NCBI GenBank assembly: GCA_902167985.1
Contig: CABHNZ010000008.1
Coordinates: forward strand, 62,001-126,000
Direction of reading: 5' to 3'
Length of the DNA stretch: 64,000 bases
Origin: Shinella sp. UYSO24
GTDB lineage: Bacteria; Pseudomonadota; Alphaproteobacteria; Rhizobiales; Rhizobiaceae
Of the stretch, positions 1-9,157 are shown piece after piece (position 1 is the first letter of the stretch; every line of letters starts with the position of its first letter). The position numbers and the translations under genes were made by a program. The notes under the pieces were generated by a model that did not search any database, was not told where the DNA came from, and saw nothing but the letters and a program-made list of their open reading frames with translations.

Positions 1-951
1 GACGCACGCATCACCCCCGGCTGCCTTGGCCTGTGGAATGACGAACAGGCCCAGGCATGGAAGCGCTTCGTCGATTTCGTGCATGGCAATTCGTCGGCCA
101 AGGTCGGCATCCAGCTTGGCCATGCGGGACGGAAAGGCGCGACCAAGGTCGCCTGGGAAGGCTCAGACGAGCCACTTGAGAGCGGTGACTGGCCGCTTCT
201 CTCGGCCTCGGCGCTGCCCTATCTCAAGCATAGCCAGGTGCCGAAGGCGATGGACCGCGCCGACATGGACCGGGTGAAGGCCGACCATGTCCGCGCCGCG
301 CAATATGCCGCCGAAACCGGCGCCGACTGGCTGGAATTGCATTGCGCCCACGGCTACCTGTTGTCGAGTTTCCTCTCGCCGCTCACCAATATCCGCACCG
401 ACGAATATGGCGGCAGTCACGAAAACCGCGTGCGCTACCCGCTTGAAGTCTTCGCAGCGATCCGCGAGGTCTGGCCGCAGGACAGGCCGATTTCCGTGCG
501 CCTCTCCTGTCATGACTGGTTCGAGGGCGGCAATACGCCGGAAGATGCGGCAATCTTCGCCCGCATGTTCAAGGAGGCGGGTGCCGACATGATCGACTGC
601 TCTTCGGGCCAGGTCTGGGAGGAGCAGAAACCGGTCTATGGCCGCCTGTTCCAGACGCCATTTTCGGACAAGATCCGCAACGAAATCGGCATTCCGACCA
701 TTGCAGTCGGCGCGATATCCGAAGCCGATCAGGCCAATTCGATCATCGCCGCCGGCCGCGCCGATCTTTGTGCCGTGGCGCGTCCGCATCTGGCAGATCC
801 GGCCTGGGTTCTGCACGAAGCAGCCAAGATCGGTGTCACCAGCATTCCGTGGCCGAAGCAATATTATTCCGGCAAGCTTCAATACGAGACGGGCCTTGCG
901 CGCGCTACGGCAGCGCCGGCCCCGGTCGGCCCGACAATCGTGGCAAAATAG
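1..951 (+). CDS. Old-yellow-enzyme reductase domain, probably C-terminal half of 2-aminobenzoyl-CoA monooxygenase/reductase-like protein (5' partial)
   Basis: The reading frame is open from the first base, so the N-terminus lies outside the window. About 316 residues are visible. They form an FMN TIM barrel of the NADH:flavin oxidoreductase family: QLGHAGRKG near residue 40, ELHCAHGYLLSSFLSPL near 112-128, NIRTDEYGGS and NRVRYP just after, then ISVRLS and the phosphate-binding end IAVGAIS / ADLCAVARPHLADP. The family is used both as stand-alone reductases and as the C-terminal domain of flavin-monooxygenase fusions acting on 2-aminobenzoyl-CoA or salicylyl-CoA. The downstream CoA-thioester genes favour the fusion, but the monooxygenase half cannot be seen. 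The next gene starts 9 bp downstream, so this is one operon. Confidence 0.8.
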   Translation, partial: DARITPGCLGLWNDEQAQAWKRFVDFVHGNSSAKVGIQLGHAGRKGATKVAWEGSDEPLESGDWPLLSASALPYLKHSQVPKAMDRADMDRVKADHVRAAQYAAETGADWLELHCAHGYLLSSFLSPLTNIRTDEYGGSHENRVRYPLEVFAAIREVWPQDRPISVRLSCHDWFEGGNTPEDAAIFARMFKEAGADMIDCSSGQVWEEQKPVYGRLFQTPFSDKIRNEIGIPTIAVGAISEADQANSIIAAGRADLCAVARPHLADPAWVLHEAAKIGVTSIPWPKQYYSGKLQYETGLARATAAPAPVGPTIVAK

Positions 952-960
952 GAGAAGAGC

Positions 961-1756
961 ATGAACGTGGCCTCCTCCGCCAAGCTTTCAGGTCGACATG
1001 CGCTGGTGACGGGCGCAGGTTCGGGCATCGGTGCTGCGATTGCCAGGGCATTCGTCGATGCCGCGCGCGGGTCACGCTGGCCGGGCGTCGCGCCGAGCCG
1101 CTTGAGGCGCTCGCCAGGGAACTTGGCGCAGAGAATGTCACCACCGTGCCGGGCTTCGACGTGACGGATGGCGACGCGATCAATGCCGGCCTCGACGCGG
1201 CCCGACGCGTCTTCGGCCCGGTGGACATTCTCGTCAACAACGCCGGCGAAGGCCCGAGCGCTCCGTTTGAGAAGACGTCGCTCGACCTGTGGAACCGGGT
1301 GATCGCGGTGGACCTCACCGGCGTCTTTCAGGTGACGCAGGCAGTCCTGCCGGACCTGAAAGCGAAGGGATCCGGCGCGCGGATCATCAATATCGCTTCG
1401 ACCGCCGGCCTGACGGGCTATGCCTATGTCTCGGCCTATGTCGCGGCCAAGCACGGGGTCGTCGGCCTGACGCGGGCACTCGCGCTGGAACTGGCAAGGA
1501 CCGGCGTGACCGTCAATGCCGTCTGCCCCGGCTTTACCGATACGCCACTGATCGCGCGGTCGATCGAAACGATCGTCGCCAAGACCGGGCGGGCGCCGGA
1601 AGAGGCATTGAAGGAATTCACCAAACACAATCCACAGGGGCGGCTGGTGCAGCCGGAGGAAGTTGCAGACACGGTTCTGTGGCTCGCTTCGCCCGCAGCC
1701 CAATCAATCAACGGGCAGGCAATCGCGGTTGCGGTGGGGAGGTTTTATCGGGATGA
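961..1756 (+). CDS. SDR-family 3-hydroxyacyl-CoA-type dehydrogenase (two frameshifts)
   Basis: Short-chain dehydrogenase of about 264 residues. It starts at ATG 961 after AGGAGAAGAGC. The frame holds VTGAGSGIG (NAD(P)-binding glycine motif) and then breaks near 1070. The rest is in another frame and has ILVNNAG, the catalytic Ser (NIASTAG), [14 protein letters not shown] (catalytic Tyr/Lys) and [13 protein letters not shown] second break near 1733 restores a normal end (GGEVLSG, stop at 1756), overlapping the next start by ATGA. Both shifts are consistent with one missing base (GCGCGC run; GGG run). Expected role: oxidation of a hydroxyacyl-CoA intermediate of the ring-degradation pathway. 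The substrate is inferred from neighbours only. Confidence 0.8.
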
Positions 1757-2601
1757 GCGAAACGGCAGCATCGATGGCGGGCCACCTGAGGCCCTTCAAG
1801 GATTATCAGGCACGGCATTTCATCTGGGAGGTCAGCGAAGACGCGCGCGTCGCCACGATCCGGCTCAACCGGCCTGAGCGCAAGAACCCGCTGACATTCG
1901 AGAGCTATGCCGAGCTGCGCGACCTGTTTCGCGATCTTGCCTACGCCTCCGATATCCGTGCCATCGTGCTGACCGGAGCAGGCGGCAACTTCTCCTCGGG
2001 CGGCGATGTGTTCGAGATCATCGAGCCGCTGACCAAGATGGCCATGCCCGACCTTCTGGCATTCACGCGCATGACCGGTGATCTGGTCAAGGCGATGAAG
2101 AAATGCCCGCAGCCGATCGTCGCCGCCATTGACGGCATCTGCGCCGGGGCCGGCGCGATTCTCGCCATGGCCTCCGACCTGCGACTTGCGACACCGGAGG
2201 CAAAGACCGCCTTTCTTTTCACCCGCGTCGGACTTGCCGGTGCCGATATGGGCGCCTGCGGAATACTGCCGCGCATCATCGGTCAGGGGCGAGCCGCCGA
2301 GCTTCTGTTCACGGGCCGTTCGATGAGCGCGTCGGAAGGTGCAGCATGGGGCTTTTACAATGCCCTTCACTCAGCCGACGCCTGGAAGCCGAGGCGTGAA
2401 ACTCGCGCAGTCGCTGGCCGACGGCCCGTGGTTTGCCCACACGATGACAAAACCATGCTGAACCAGGAATGGGCCATGGGCCTCGACGAGATGATCGAAA
2501 GCGAGGCCCAGGCGCAGGCGATCTGCATGGCAACCCGCGATTTCCGGCGGGCCTTCGAGGCATTCGCCGAGAAGCGCAAGCCGGTGTTTGAGGGCAATTG
2601 A
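1753..2601 (+). CDS. Enoyl-CoA hydratase/isomerase family protein
   Basis: Crotonase-fold protein of about 282 residues starting at ATG 1753, overlapping the SDR stop. The first oxyanion-hole region is [15 protein letters not shown]; the second is [19 protein letters not shown]; then come [17 protein letters not shown] and [11 protein letters not shown]. Residues around 2370-2455 are unlike the family. Reading the middle frame there gives [16 protein letters not shown], which is normal, so three single-base losses (about 2374, 2391, 2455) probably leave the gene in frame but garble some 28 residues. Likely role: hydration or ring-opening step on a CoA thioester in this operon. Confidence 0.85.
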   Translation: MSETAASMAGHLRPFKDYQARHFIWEVSEDARVATIRLNRPERKNPLTFESYAELRDLFRDLAYASDIRAIVLTGAGGNFSSGGDVFEIIEPLTKMAMPDLLAFTRMTGDLVKAMKKCPQPIVAAIDGICAGAGAILAMASDLRLATPEAKTAFLFTRVGLAGADMGACGILPRIIGQGRAAELLFTGRSMSASEGAAWGFYNALHSADAWKPRRETRAVAGRRPVVCPHDDKTMLNQEWAMGLDEMIESEAQAQAICMATRDFRRAFEAFAEKRKPVFEGN

Positions 2602-3775
2602 TGGGCAAGCCCTCGACGATCACGGGGCCTTCGCGGGATTTCCTCGAATGGCCATTCTTCACCGAAAATCACAAGATGCTGGCACAAGGCCTTGACGCCT
2701 TTGCCGTTTCCGGTGCTCTTTCGGACATTGATCACGCCGAAACAGACAAAGCCTGCCGGGCTCTCGTCCGCGCACTCGGCGATGCCGGCCTCCTCGATGC
2801 GGCGACCGGTGCAGGCGGCAAGGAGCCGATCGACAGCCGGTCCGTATGCCTGACCCGCGAGACGCTGGCATGGCATGACGGCCTTGCGGACTTCGCCTTC
2901 GCCATGCAGGGACTGGGGACCGGCGCCATCGGCCTTGCCGGCTCCGAAGAATTGCGCACTGCCATTCTGCCGAGGCCCGTTCCGGCGAGTGGATCGCCGC
3001 CTTCGCCTTGTCGGAGAAGGATGCAGGCTCCGATGTCGCGGCCATGACCTGCGCCGCGCGCCTCGACGGCGACTGCTATGTGCTGGACGGCGAAAAGACC
3101 TGGATCTCCAATGGCGGGATCGCCGACGTCTACACGGTCTTTGCCCGCACCGGCGAGGCGCCGGGCACACGCGGGATTTCCGCCTTCGTGGTATTCGCCG
3201 ACGATCCGGGTTTTTCGATTGCCGAACGGATCGATGTGATTGCCCCTCACCCGCTGGCGACCATCCGTTTCGACAATTGCCGCATCCCGGTTTCCCGTCG
3301 CCTCGGCTCGGGTGGCGAAGGATTCAAGATTGCCATGCGCACGCTCGATATTTTCCGGGCATCCGTTGCTGCGGCAGCGCTCGGCTTTGCCAAACGGGCG
3401 CTCGACGAGGCACTTCACCACGCCAGGGCGCGCCCCATGTTCGGCAATCATCTGGCGGATCTGCAGCTGACGCAGGCAGCCTTCGGCGACATGGCAGCCG
3501 AGATCGATGCAGCCGCACTCCTCACCTACCGCGCCGCCTGGCGCCGCGACGTGCAGGGCCTGCCGACGACGAAGGAGGCGGCCATGGCAAAGATGGTCGC
3601 GACCGAGAATGCCCAGAAGGTGATCGACCGCGCCGTTCAGATGTTCGGCGGCCGCGGCGTGCGGGTCGGCGAGATCACCGAGAGCCTCTATCGCGAAATC
3701 CGCGCGCTGCGGATCTACGAGGGCGCGACCGAGGTGCAGAAACTGATCATCGCCCGCGAACTGATGAAGGCGTAA
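2601..3775 (+). CDS. Acyl-CoA dehydrogenase (one frameshift)
   Basis: Acyl-CoA dehydrogenase of about 391 residues. Start at ATG 2601, sharing the A of the preceding TGA. The N-terminal helical part ends near 2972, where one A or G appears to be missing (expected LPKARSGEW). The remainder reads [14 protein letters not shown] (FAD/substrate loop), [10 protein letters not shown], and the C-terminal helical domain with [12 protein letters not shown] and [20 protein letters not shown], the usual family end. It would oxidise an alicyclic or open-chain acyl-CoA using FAD and electron-transfer flavoprotein. Spacing to neighbours shows translational coupling. Confidence 0.88.
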
Positions 3776-3779
3776 AACC

Positions 3780-4211
3780 ATGGCTTACCAGACCACACGC
3801 CGGCTGAACTTCGGAGACTGCGACCCCTCCGGCATCGCCTATTTTCCGTCCTATCTCAATATTCTCGTCGGCGTCTTCGAGGAGTTCTTCGAGGTGATCG
3901 GCTTTCCCTGGTCGACGCTGGTCGATGTCAGCAAACTCGGCGTTCCGACCGTGACGCTCAATCTCACCTTCAAGCATCCCGGCCGCCATGGCGACCTGAT
4001 GGACTTCTCCCTCAAGGTCAGGCGGATCGGCAAGACCTCCGTCGATCTATGGCATGAGGTGCGCTGCGGCGGCACGCTTCTCTGGACGGCCGAGCAGCGA
4101 CTGGTGCTGACCTCGCTTGAAACCCACACCGCCACTCCCTGGCCGAACGATATGCGCGCTGCGCTCGAAACCTATTTGGAGACACATGATGCACACGATC
4201 CTGCAGCCTGA
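3780..4211 (+). CDS. 4-hydroxybenzoyl-CoA thioesterase-family (hot-dog) protein
   Basis: Intact 143-residue hot-dog protein beginning 4 bp after the dehydrogenase stop. The N-terminal FGDCDPSGIAYFPSYL carries the catalytic Asp of the 4HBT/YbgC branch, followed by VPTVTLNLTFKHP and the central strands. The length is typical. It would hydrolyse an aromatic or small acyl-CoA, either as a pathway step or to release CoA from dead-end thioesters; the exact substrate is not readable. Its 3' end overlaps the start of the RidA gene by about 25 bp. Confidence 0.88.
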   Translation: MAYQTTRRLNFGDCDPSGIAYFPSYLNILVGVFEEFFEVIGFPWSTLVDVSKLGVPTVTLNLTFKHPGRHGDLMDFSLKVRRIGKTSVDLWHEVRCGGTLLWTAEQRLVLTSLETHTATPWPNDMRAALETYLETHDAHDPAA

Positions 4212-4584
4212 AGGCTGGGCCAAACCGATCGGTTACGCCAACGGCGTTGCTGCCACCGGCCGCCAGATCTTCGTCGGCGGGCAGATCGGCTGGAACGGGC
4301 AATGCGAGTTCGAAACCGACGACTTCGTCGGCCAGGTGAAACAGACGCTGGAAAATATCGTGGCGATACTGGCCGAGGCAGGCGCACGCCCCGAGCACAT
4401 CACGACCATGACCTGGTATTTCACCGACAAGGCCGAATATCTGGGCAATCTGAAGGGCATCGGCCGCGCCTATCGCGAGGTGATCGGCAGGCATTTTCCG
4501 GCGATTGCCGCCGTGCAGGTCGTCGCACTGGTCGAGGACCGCGCCAAGATCGAGATCCAGGCTACGGCCGTCATTCCGGAGTAA
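4186..4584 (+). CDS. RidA/YjgF-family enamine/imine deaminase
   Basis: About 132 residues; start at ATG 4186 (or 4189), chosen because homology begins at once with LQPEGWAKPIGYANGV. Family signals are GRQIFVGGQIGWN, the helix QVKQTLENIVAILAEAGA, MTWYFTDKAEY and the C-terminal VQVVALVEDRAKIEIQATAV, which places Val-Glu in the trimer cleft. In RidA proteins an Arg near position 105 binds carboxylate substrates; here ED-RAKIEIQA includes an Arg at a similar place. In this operon it may hydrolyse an enamine or imine made when an aminated ring CoA thioester is reduced. That role is inferred. Confidence 0.88.
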   Translation: MMHTILQPEGWAKPIGYANGVAATGRQIFVGGQIGWNGQCEFETDDFVGQVKQTLENIVAILAEAGARPEHITTMTWYFTDKAEYLGNLKGIGRAYREVIGRHFPAIAAVQVVALVEDRAKIEIQATAVIPE

Positions 4585-4585
4585 G

Positions 4586-6554
4586 ATGATGGGCGAGGCC
4601 AGCCTCTTTTCGCCAACCGTCACCGCCGCGGAGCGCGACGGCATCCTGATCGTGACGATCGACAATCCGCCGGTCAACGCCACGTCGGCGAATGTCCGGG
4701 CAGGGCTGGATCTGGCACTCGACCATGCCGAGGCTTCCGCCAGCATCATCGGCCTCGTGATAACTGGCGCAGGCAGGACATTCATCGGCGGGGCAGACAT
4801 AAAGGAATTCGGCAGGCCGCCGGTTGATCCGACACTGCCCGCCGTCATCGCGAGGATCGAGGCATTCGGAAAACCCGTCGTTGCCGCGATCAATGGGGCA
4901 GCGCTCGGTGGCGGGCTCGAAGTCGCTCTCGCCTGCCATTACAGGATCGGTTCGCAAACGGCGCTGGTCGGCCTGCCCGAGGTCAAGCTCGGCCTCGTTC
5001 CCGGTGCTGGCGGAACACAGCGATTGCCACGCCTGATCGGCATCCCGGCAGCGCTCGACCTGATCGTTGCGGGCCGTTCGGTCAAGGCGCAGCAGGCAAA
5101 ATCCCTCGGCATCCTCGACGAGGTGGCCGCCGACAATCTTGTCGCCGTCGCAGCAGATGCCGCAAAAGCCCTCTGCGGCACATCATTCGCCGGACGGCAA
5201 ACCTGCCTGTCTCGGCAGCCACACGGTCCGAAGTCGAGACTGCGACCGCGAAACTCCTGGCCAAGACGCGTGGACAGCGGGCGCCTGCAGAGCCGCCCGC
5301 CTCGTCGCATCATCCGATCGTGCCTTTGCCGATGGACTGGCTGATGAGCGGGCGACGTTCCTCACCCTCCGCGATAGCCGGGAAGCTGCGGCGCTCCGGC
5401 ACGTCTTCTTTGCGGAGCGGGAGGCCTCGAAGGTCGCGGGGCTTGATGGCGTCACAGCAAGGCCGCTGTCAACGATCGGGGTCTGCGGCCTCGGCCTGAT
5501 GGGCTGCGGCATTGCCGTCGCAGCACTCGGCGCGGGCTACATGGTCATCGGGCTTGACCAGACGCCCGAGGCCGCCGGCAAGGGGCGAGAACGCATCATC
5601 GGCCTTCTGGAGCGCAACCTTTCCTCCGGCCGCATCGATCAGGAGGCTTTCGATACACAGTTGTCCAGACTGACCGTCACCGTATCCGATGCCGAACTCA
5701 GCCCCTGCGATCTCGTCATCGAGGCCGTCTTCGATGACTTCGACGTCAAGGTCGAGCTGTTTCGCCGTCTCGATCGGGTGCTTCGACCGGACGCTATTCT
5801 GGCCACCAACACGAGCTATCTCAATCCAGACGAGATTGCGGCCGCGACCAAACATCCGGAACGTATCCTCGGCCTGCATTTCTTTTCACCGGCGAATGTC
5901 ATGCGGCTTCTGGAAGTGGTGCGCTGTGCCGCAACCACACCGGATGTGCTCGCAACAGGCCTTGCCCTTGCAAAGAAGCTCGGCAAGCTTTCGATCGTCA
6001 CGGGCGTCACCGAAGGTTTTATCGGCAACCGCATCTTCTCGGCCTATCGGCGCGAGGCGGAGTTCCTGCTGGAAGATGGTGCCCTGCCGCAGGACATAGA
6101 TGCAGCTCTTGAGGATTACGGTTTCCCGATGGGGCTTTTCGCAGTCTATGACATGGCAGGCCTGGAGATCGCCTGGGCACGGCGCAAGCGTCAGGCCTCC
6201 AGTCGAGATCCCTCAAGTCGCTATGTCGAGATTGCCGACAGGCTCTGCGAGGCCGGCCGGCTCGGAAAGAAGGCCGGTCGCGGCTGGTATGGCTATTCTG
6301 GCGAGCAACGGACGATCGATCCGGACGTGACCGCCATCATCGAGGCCGCCCGAAAGGTGAAAGGCATCACGCCGCGTCAGTTTTCGGCTGCGGAAATCAT
6401 CGACCGGCTACTGGCCGCGATGGCCAGCGAGGGTGAGGTACTTCTGGCCGAAGGCATCGCAGCACGCGCCAGCGACATCGACCTCGTCATGATCAATGGC
6501 TACGGTTTTCCCGCGCATAAGGGCGGACCGATGTTTGTGGGACAGCAAGCTTAA
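4586..6554 (+). CDS. Fused enoyl-CoA hydratase / 3-hydroxyacyl-CoA dehydrogenase, FadJ-like (frameshifted, C-terminally short)
   Basis: N-terminal crotonase domain from ATG 4586: [62 protein letters not shown]. The linker reads in three frames (shifts near 5195 and 5291, one base missing each; the middle frame gives [19 protein letters not shown]). The C-terminal NAD domain starts with [18 protein letters not shown], then [31 protein letters not shown] and [19 protein letters not shown]. The second 3HCDH domain ends abruptly after [14 protein letters not shown], about 50-60 residues earlier than usual, with its TAA overlapping the stop of the opposing IclR gene. It would carry out two consecutive beta-oxidation steps. 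Confidence 0.85.
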
Positions 6555-7318
6555 AACGACGGGTTGCGCAGAAGCGAGCAATAGCTGCTCAGCCGGGCGG
6601 CGGCCGCGGTCGTCATGGAGACATATTCCGCTTCGCGCTTGTCGATCTCCGGCAGCGCGACGACGAGGCAGATGACACCGATGCAGCGGCCGTCACGCGC
6701 ACGCACCGGTGCCGTGACGCAGGCCACGTAAGGGTCGACCAGCGCACGCGTGACCCAGTGCCCCTGACGTCGCGCAAGCGCTATTTCGTCGTGGAGCGTC
6801 TGCGGCGTCACCGTTATGCCGGTTGGCGTGATATGTTCAGCGGAGGGAATATGTCGCTCAAGCTCGGCCAGACTGACCTCCTCCAGCAGGAAGCGGGACG
6901 AGGCAACCGAGGGCAGCGGGAAGCGCGAACCTTCCACAGCCGACCGATATCCGTGACCGCGCCCCGAACGGGAGATGAGAATCAGCTGCTGCCATCCCTG
7001 CAGGACGTCGAGCTCCGCCACTTCGCCAGTAGCCAACGCGAGATCCGTGATGACATCTCTGGCCTGACGCGCGAGCGGCGCGTTCCTTTCATAGGCCTGG
7101 CCAAGCAGCCCGCTCAACCTGCCGGGCACGATAAAGCCCTCCGGATCGACCTGATCGACAAAACCGCGCGCCAGAAGCGTATCGATGACGCTGTATATCG
7201 TGGAGCGGGGAGCCCCGAGCGCAGCCGCAATCGCATTCCGCGTCAACGGCTCGTGCTGCCCTGCGACGAGATCCAGAACATCAAGAAGCCGATCGGTACC
7301 CTTTGCACGAATATTCAT
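6551..7318 (-). CDS. IclR-family transcriptional regulator
   Basis: Intact, 255 residues. The N-terminal winged helix-turn-helix spans roughly residues 8-70 (LTRNAIAAALGAPRSTIYSVIDTLLARGFV). The C-terminal IclR effector domain includes AELDVLQGWQQLILI and a typical ending GVICLVVALPEID. It lies convergent to the beta-oxidation operon and divergent from the peptide-type ABC operon at 7425, so the 106-bp gap upstream of both is its likely target. The effector could be a CoA-pathway aromatic acid or the ABC substrate; the sequence does not decide. Confidence 0.92.
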   Translation of the reverse strand: MNIRAKGTDRLLDVLDLVAGQHEPLTRNAIAAALGAPRSTIYSVIDTLLARGFVDQVDPEGFIVPGRLSGLLGQAYERNAPLARQARDVITDLALATGEVAELDVLQGWQQLILISRSGRGHGYRSAVEGSRFPLPSVASSRFLLEEVSLAELERHIPSAEHITPTGITVTPQTLHDEIALARRQGHWVTRALVDPYVACVTAPVRARDGRCIGVICLVVALPEIDKREAEYVSMTTAAAARLSSYCSLLRNPSF

Positions 7319-7424
7319 CTGAGATCCGAGTTGACATTCCGAAAGCTATAAACCTAAACTAACGCTATAACGGTCACATGTCCATTACAAGAGACACATA
7401 AGTGCCGCTAAAATAAGGGAACAG
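7319..7424. promoter_or_regulatory. Divergent promoter region, IclR gene / ABC importer operon
   Basis: This 106-bp AT-richer gap separates the IclR start (7318) from the binding-protein start (7425). TTGACA at 7331-7336 resembles a -35 hexamer, but the best -10 at 17-bp spacing (CTAAAC) is poor, so promoter placement is tentative. AAGGGAACAG just before 7425 serves as ribosome binding site. IclR proteins usually bind short palindromes in such gaps; none is convincing here. Confidence 0.4.
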
Positions 7425-9023
7425 ATGATGCGAGCCTTCACCATGACAACGGGACAGTCGTTCCGGCGTTTCGCCGCGACCGCAATTGCTGCGGCGCTTC
7501 TCTCATCCGTCAGCGCCTATGCGGCGGATCTCAATCTGGCCTACAGTTCCTCGGCAACATCGATGGATCCGCAGTTCCAGAATGCCAGCCAGAACATCGC
7601 GGTCTCGCGCAACATGTTCGAAACGCTGACGCAGATGGATCCCGACAGCCGCATCATTCCGGGCCTCGCCGAAAGCTGGAAGAAGGTCGATGACGTCACC
7701 TGGGAATTCAAGCTGCGCGCTGCCAAGTTTCAGGACGGCAGCGACCTGACGGCCGAGGACGTCGCCTGGTCTCTCAAGCGCCCGAACACGATCGAGAACA
7801 GCCCGTCCAGCTTCGCCATCTACACCCGTTCGGTGATCAAGACCGAGATTGTCGATGCCCACACGATCCGGCTGATTACCGCCAAGCCCTACCCGCTTCT
7901 GCCGGCCGATCTGACATCCGTCTTCATCGTCAGCAAGAAGGCAAGCGAGGGTATCACCAGCGACAAGTTCGCGACGCCCGAGCACATGATCGGTACCGGC
8001 CCCTACAAGTTCGTCAGCTACACGCCGGACGATCGCGTCGTGATGAAACGCTTTGACGGCTATTGGGGCGGCAAGCCCGATTGGGACAATGTCACGATCC
8101 GCTTCATGCCGAACGACGGCAGCCGCATGACCGCGCTGCTTTCCGGCGACGTCAACGCGATCGAGAATGTCCCGACGCCGGACATTCAGAAGATCAAGTC
8201 CAACCCGGACTTCGTCTATGCGGCCAAGAAGACCCATCGACTGATTTTCCTTTTCCTTGACAGCGGCCGCGACAAGTCGCCGGGCGTGAGCAGCAATGAC
8301 GGCTCGCCGCTTGAAAAGAACCCGCTGACCGATGTGCGCGTGCGCCGCGCGATCAACATGGCCATCGATCGCAAGGCAATCAGCGAGCGCCTGATGATGG
8401 GCCTCGCCTATCCGACGAACAACCTCGCGACCGACCAGATGATGGGCTTCGACCCGGCACTGGAAAACATTCCGGTCGATCAGGCCGGCGCCAAGAAGCT
8501 TCTGGCCGAGGCCGGTTATCCCAACGGCTTCCATCTCGTTCTCGGCACGCCCAACAACCGACTGCTGAATGACGAGCGCGTCGCTCAGGCAATCGCCCAG
8601 ATGCTGACCCGTGTCGGCATCCATACCGATGTCGATGCCGTACCGTTCTCGGCGATCAATACGCGCGGCAACAAGGGCGAATTCTCCGCCGTCATGATGG
8701 GTTGGGGCGTGCAGACCGCAGAAGCCTCCTCCGGCATCCGCATGATGGTCGCCTGCCCGGACAAGGAGCGCGGCTGGGGTGCCGTCAACTGGAGCCATTA
8801 CTGCAGCCCGAAGCTGACGGAACAGCTGGTCGCTCTGACATCCGAGATGGATGACGCCAAGCGCAACGAAATGCTGAAGGCCGCCGTTCATACGGTCATC
8901 AACGACATGCCGATCGTGCCGCTTTATTTTCAGGGCATGACCTGGGCTGCCCGGAAGGGCATCACGATCATCCCGCGGATGGACGAACGCACCTCGGCCT
9001 TCACGTTCAAACCTGCCCAGTGA
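7425..9023 (+). CDS. ABC transporter periplasmic substrate-binding protein, SBP family 5 (peptide/opine type)
   Basis: Intact, 532 residues, with a signal peptide of about 33 residues (FRRF, hydrophobic core, cleavage after AYA). Family 5 landmarks: FETLTQMDPDSRIIPGLAESW, TWEFKLRAAKFQDGS, LTAEDVAWSLKR, HMIGTGPYKFVSY, VRRAINMAIDRKAI. It captures a peptide-, opine- or amino-sugar-like ligand in the periplasm for the two permeases and two ATPases that follow. The ligand is unknown; downstream enzymes point to an amide- or amine-containing compound with a D-amino-acid or hydroxyacid part. Confidence 0.93.
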   Translation: MMRAFTMTTGQSFRRFAATAIAAALLSSVSAYAADLNLAYSSSATSMDPQFQNASQNIAVSRNMFETLTQMDPDSRIIPGLAESWKKVDDVTWEFKLRAAKFQDGSDLTAEDVAWSLKRPNTIENSPSSFAIYTRSVIKTEIVDAHTIRLITAKPYPLLPADLTSVFIVSKKASEGITSDKFATPEHMIGTGPYKFVSYTPDDRVVMKRFDGYWGGKPDWDNVTIRFMPNDGSRMTALLSGDVNAIENVPTPDIQKIKSNPDFVYAAKKTHRLIFLFLDSGRDKSPGVSSNDGSPLEKNPLTDVRVRRAINMAIDRKAISERLMMGLAYPTNNLATDQMMGFDPALENIPVDQAGAKKLLAEAGYPNGFHLVLGTPNNRLLNDERVAQAIAQMLTRVGIHTDVDAVPFSAINTRGNKGEFSAVMMGWGVQTAEASSGIRMMVACPDKERGWGAVNWSHYCSPKLTEQLVALTSEMDDAKRNEMLKAAVHTVINDMPIVPLYFQGMTWAARKGITIIPRMDERTSAFTFKPAQ

Positions 9024-9072
9024 GCTGGCGGTCAAGGCAGGCCATGCGGCCGGCTGCGTGAAAAGACGACAT

Positions 9073-9135
9073 GGTGAGCCGCCCGAATGGCGGCCCACCG
9101 ATAACGGATCATGTGCTGCGGCGTGAATGCCGCAG
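9073..9135 (+). other. Two intergenic hairpins between binding-protein and permease genes
   Basis: Two stem-loops follow each other in the 134-bp gap. The first pairs GGTGaGCCGCC with GGCGGCcCACC (9073-9098, loop CGAAT, one mismatch). The second pairs CTGCGGC with GCCGCAG (9116-9135, loop GTGAAT). Neither has a T tract. In ABC operons such structures commonly protect the binding-protein mRNA or reduce read-through, giving more binding protein than permease; that role is inferred. Confidence 0.5.
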
Positions 9136-9157
9136 GCATCAATCTGGATAATTCAAC

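Noticed and set aside
163-882. A 239-codon minus-strand frame opposite the OYE domain
   Set aside because: Composition is that of an antisense shadow; the plus strand has clear FMN-barrel motifs.
6545-6556. AAGCTT (HindIII-like) site at the truncated gene end, suggesting a cloning junction
   Set aside because: The site occurs elsewhere in the window by chance (for example near 23040 and 25405), and no vector sequence is adjacent.
7503-9098. A 531-codon frame antisense to the binding-protein gene
   Set aside because: Shadow of an intact, well-supported SBP family 5 gene; no recognisable domains and no ribosome binding site.
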